Assembly: GCF_003865405.1 (NCBI RefSeq)
Contig: NZ_RQVQ01000003.1
Span: forward strand, 1 to 64,000
Length of the DNA: 64,000 nt
DNA from: Paenimyroides tangerinum
GTDB lineage: Bacteria; Bacteroidota; Bacteroidia; Flavobacteriales; Flavobacteriaceae
Direction of reading: 5' to 3'
The translations under genes were made by a program, and so were the position numbers. This document shows, piece by piece, positions 61,907 to 64,000 of the stretch (within the stretch, counting starts at the first letter, position 1; each line of letters begins with the position of its first letter). The notes beneath the pieces were generated by a model. That model did no database searches, was not told the origin of the DNA, and saw nothing but the letters and a program-made list of their open reading frames with translations.

Positions 61907-63592
61907 ATGAAGAATTTTATAGCTGCATTTATCTTATTTTCTAATTTAGCCTTTTCTCAAGATTATCCTCAGGATTATTTTGGGAAACCCCTTGGTATTG
62001 ATTTAAATGTAACAGGAAGTTTTGGTGAATTGCGTTACAATCATTTTCATTCAGGTGTTGATTTTGGAAGTAATCGTAAAATTGGAGATCCTATTTTTGC
62101 AGTTGCTGATGGCGAAGTTGTTCGTATTCAGATTAATGAAAAAGGCTATGGAAAGGTTATTTATATCAAACATCCAAACGGATTTACTTCAGTTTATGCG
62201 CATTTAAATGATTATTCTGGCGGTATTCGAGATTTTGTAAAAGCAAATCAATATAAAGAAAAGAAATATGCGCTTGAAATGTTTCCTCTGAAAAATGAAT
62301 TAATTGTTAAAAAAGGAGATGTTATCGGATATGTTGGAAATACTGGAAGTTCTGGAGGAGCACATTTGCATTATGAAATTCGTGATACACAAAGTGAAGA
62401 AATTATAAACCCATTTTTATTTGGAGTTGGATATTTGATTTCGGACGTAGAAAAACCAATCATCAATTCTTTAGTTGTTTATCCTATTTCAACTGATGCA
62501 GTCGCAAATTATGAAAATATTCCCATAATTTTAAGTTTGAATAAACAAAGTGATGGTGTTTATATTTCCGAAAAAGTAAATGCTAAAGGGATTATTGGTT
62601 TTGGTGTGAATACTTACGATGTGATGAATAATCGATATTCAAAAAATGGTGTTTACAAATTAGAAACTTTTTTAAATGGTTCTAAAACTTATGAAATTAT
62701 TTTTGATAGATTTAGTTTTGATGAAACTCGAAAAATCAATTTACTTATTGATTATGAGCGTTTAGGTTTGACGAAAGAACGCGTTCAAAAACTTTTTAAG
62801 AGTGCTAATTTTGATTTGAACTTGATTAAATCTGCCAAAAATAATGGTAAGATTGAAGTTGGTGAAGGGGAATCTTACAATTACAAAATTGTGATTTCTG
62901 ATTTTCACAATAATAAAACTGAAATAAATGTTCCAATTAATTTTAGTAAAAACCAAGCTCAGGCAATTACAAGTCCAAATCAAAATTTAAAAAAAATTGA
63001 TTCGAAACGCGATTATATTTTGTCTGAAAATAATGGAACGGTTGAATGGGAAGCTTTGACTTTTTATGACGATTGCGAATTGGATATTGTTTTTTCTGAA
63101 AATGAAATTAAAATTCATCGTGATTTGATTCCATTAGATAAAAGCATGACCGTTCAGTTCGATATATCAAATTCGAATCTCAACCCTCAAAAAGTTTTTA
63201 TTGGACTTGTAAACGGTAATTCAATTTCGCATTTTTATACTTGGAAGAAAAATAACAAATTAAGTATTCGAACGAAAAGTTTAGGAACTTATAAAATTTT
63301 TGAAGATTTGGAAATTCCTTTAATCAAATCAGTTAACTTTACAGAAGGCAATAATCTTACAATGAATGACGTTCTCGTATTTGAGATTGAAGATAAATTG
63401 TCTGGAATCAAAGAAATAAACGGCTATATTAATGAGGAATGGGCTTTGTTTGAATATGAATATAAAGACAAAAAAATCACACATCATTTAAAAGATGGAA
63501 TTGCTAAAAAAGGTTTGAACAAAGTATTAATTTCTGTGACTGACCAAGTCGGAAATAATAGTATTTTTGAAACCAATTTTCAAATGAACTAA
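61907..63592 (+). CDS. M23-family metallopeptidase
   Basis: This encodes 561 aa from the ATG at 61907 (a GTG at 61898 is the alternative). Signal peptide residues 1-18 ('FILFSNLAFSQ'). LytM/M23 domain residues 30-175 with zinc ligands in 'NHFHSGVDFGS' and 'GAHLHYEIRD'. The long C-terminal part is beta-rich. It cuts peptidoglycan cross-links or binds envelope partners; full ligand set is present, so it may be active. A TonB receptor gene starts 15 nt later. Confidence 0.9.
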   Translation: MKNFIAAFILFSNLAFSQDYPQDYFGKPLGIDLNVTGSFGELRYNHFHSGVDFGSNRKIGDPIFAVADGEVVRIQINEKGYGKVIYIKHPNGFTSVYAHLNDYSGGIRDFVKANQYKEKKYALEMFPLKNELIVKKGDVIGYVGNTGSSGGAHLHYEIRDTQSEEIINPFLFGVGYLISDVEKPIINSLVVYPISTDAVANYENIPIILSLNKQSDGVYISEKVNAKGIIGFGVNTYDVMNNRYSKNGVYKLETFLNGSKTYEIIFDRFSFDETRKINLLIDYERLGLTKERVQKLFKSANFDLNLIKSAKNNGKIEVGEGESYNYKIVISDFHNNKTEINVPINFSKNQAQAITSPNQNLKKIDSKRDYILSENNGTVEWEALTFYDDCELDIVFSENEIKIHRDLIPLDKSMTVQFDISNSNLNPQKVFIGLVNGNSISHFYTWKKNNKLSIRTKSLGTYKIFEDLEIPLIKSVNFTEGNNLTMNDVLVFEIEDKLSGIKEINGYINEEWALFEYEYKDKKITHHLKDGIAKKGLNKVLISVTDQVGNNSIFETNFQMN

Positions 63593-63607
63593 AATAAACA
63601 CAAAGTT

Positions 63608-64000
63608 TTGAATATAAAATCGATTTATACTTTATCAATTCTTTTATGCGGATTGATGTCTTTTGCACAAAATGCGAAAATTAAAGGATTGGTTCTTAAT
63701 ACTAATGATGAATTAATTTCTAATGTTACTATTAGTGTTGGAAATGATGTTACAGAATCAAATCAGAATGGTTTTTACGAATTGTTGGTTCCTGCAAATC
63801 AAGAAATAAAAATTTATTATACACATTTAGGTTATCAAACGATAATTCTGAGTCAATATTTGCAAACCAATGAAGATAAAGAATTGAACATTCGATTCAA
63901 TCAAAAATCTGAGCAATTACAAGAATTGATTATTGATAAAAATACAAAAGATAATGTTCAAGGATTAACAGTTATTTCTCCAAAAGTTATTCGTTTGATT
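63608..64000 (+). CDS. TonB-dependent receptor, partial (N-terminus)
   Basis: The frame opens at a TTG (63608-63610) and runs to the window edge (131 codons). 'LSILLCGLMSFAQN' is the signal peptide; then a carboxypeptidase-regulatory-like beta domain ('KIKGLVLNTNDELISNVTISV', 'GFYELLVPANQEIKIYYTHLGYQTIIL'), as precedes many SusC/TonB receptors. The plug and barrel lie beyond the window. No ATG fits upstream. Confidence 0.75.
   Translation, partial: MNIKSIYTLSILLCGLMSFAQNAKIKGLVLNTNDELISNVTISVGNDVTESNQNGFYELLVPANQEIKIYYTHLGYQTIILSQYLQTNEDKELNIRFNQKSEQLQELIIDKNTKDNVQGLTVISPKVIRLI

Noticed and set aside
1-64000. CRISPR arrays, rRNA or tRNA genes
   Set aside because: No regularly spaced repeats, rRNA segments or cloverleaf patterns were found on either strand.

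Overview
The window comes from a low-GC Bacteroidota genome, most likely Flavobacteriaceae. The evidence is the typical lipoprotein and outer-membrane barrel families, -7 promoter elements of the form TAnnTTTG, A-rich ribosome binding sites, an RNase Y / ZapA / 6S RNA block, and a PRTRC cassette of the kind found on flavobacterial integrative elements. It has two parts. Bases 1 to about 50.15 kb are accessory DNA that looks like one end of an integrative element whose other end lies left of the window. From about 50.25 kb to 64 kb it is AT-rich chromosomal core.

Accessory region, left to right. 0-1.7 kb: three tandem secreted proteins with near-identical signal peptides (the first runs off the window). 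2.0-21.6 kb: a tightly packed minus-strand operon of six genes that includes three very large proteins without signal peptides (1993, 2186 and 1157 aa). The 1157-aa protein ends in what looks like a nuclease toxin domain and is followed by two tandem paralogous small proteins that look like immunity proteins. A 732-aa protein leads the operon and an AraC regulator lies just upstream. I regard this as the best candidate for an undescribed toxin or delivery system. 23-31 kb: a degenerate stand-alone receiver protein behind a strongly structured leader, a broken VOC/glyoxalase gene, a secreted barrel protein, a lone PD-(D/E)XK nuclease, a secreted alpha/beta hydrolase, and a NarL-type two-component operon containing an unannotated 36-aa membrane ORF.

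31.6-38.2 kb is a minus-strand PRTRC-type cassette (ThiF, B, a protein in the F position, C, E, several small unknowns, DUF932, SSB). A nested hairpin about 140 nt long sits at its head. 38.5-48.7 kb is a plus-strand defence module: a WYL regulator, an AAA/ABC ATPase with an unknown partner, and a complete Type I restriction-modification system (hsdM, hsdS, hsdR). Two diverged direct repeats of about 205 bp bracket this module. A tyrosine recombinase follows (48.7-50.0 kb), with repeated GTTAC motifs upstream that may mark the attachment region.

Core region: ilvE, a DUF4920 lipoprotein / CxxCH haem lipoprotein / mnmD operon, divergent oxyR and dps, aroQ, three outer-membrane barrel proteins, xerD, rny, a 6S RNA that the protein track does not contain, zapA with a coiled-coil partner, an M23 peptidase, and the start of a TonB-dependent receptor. 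All similarity statements are by eye; no database search was run.
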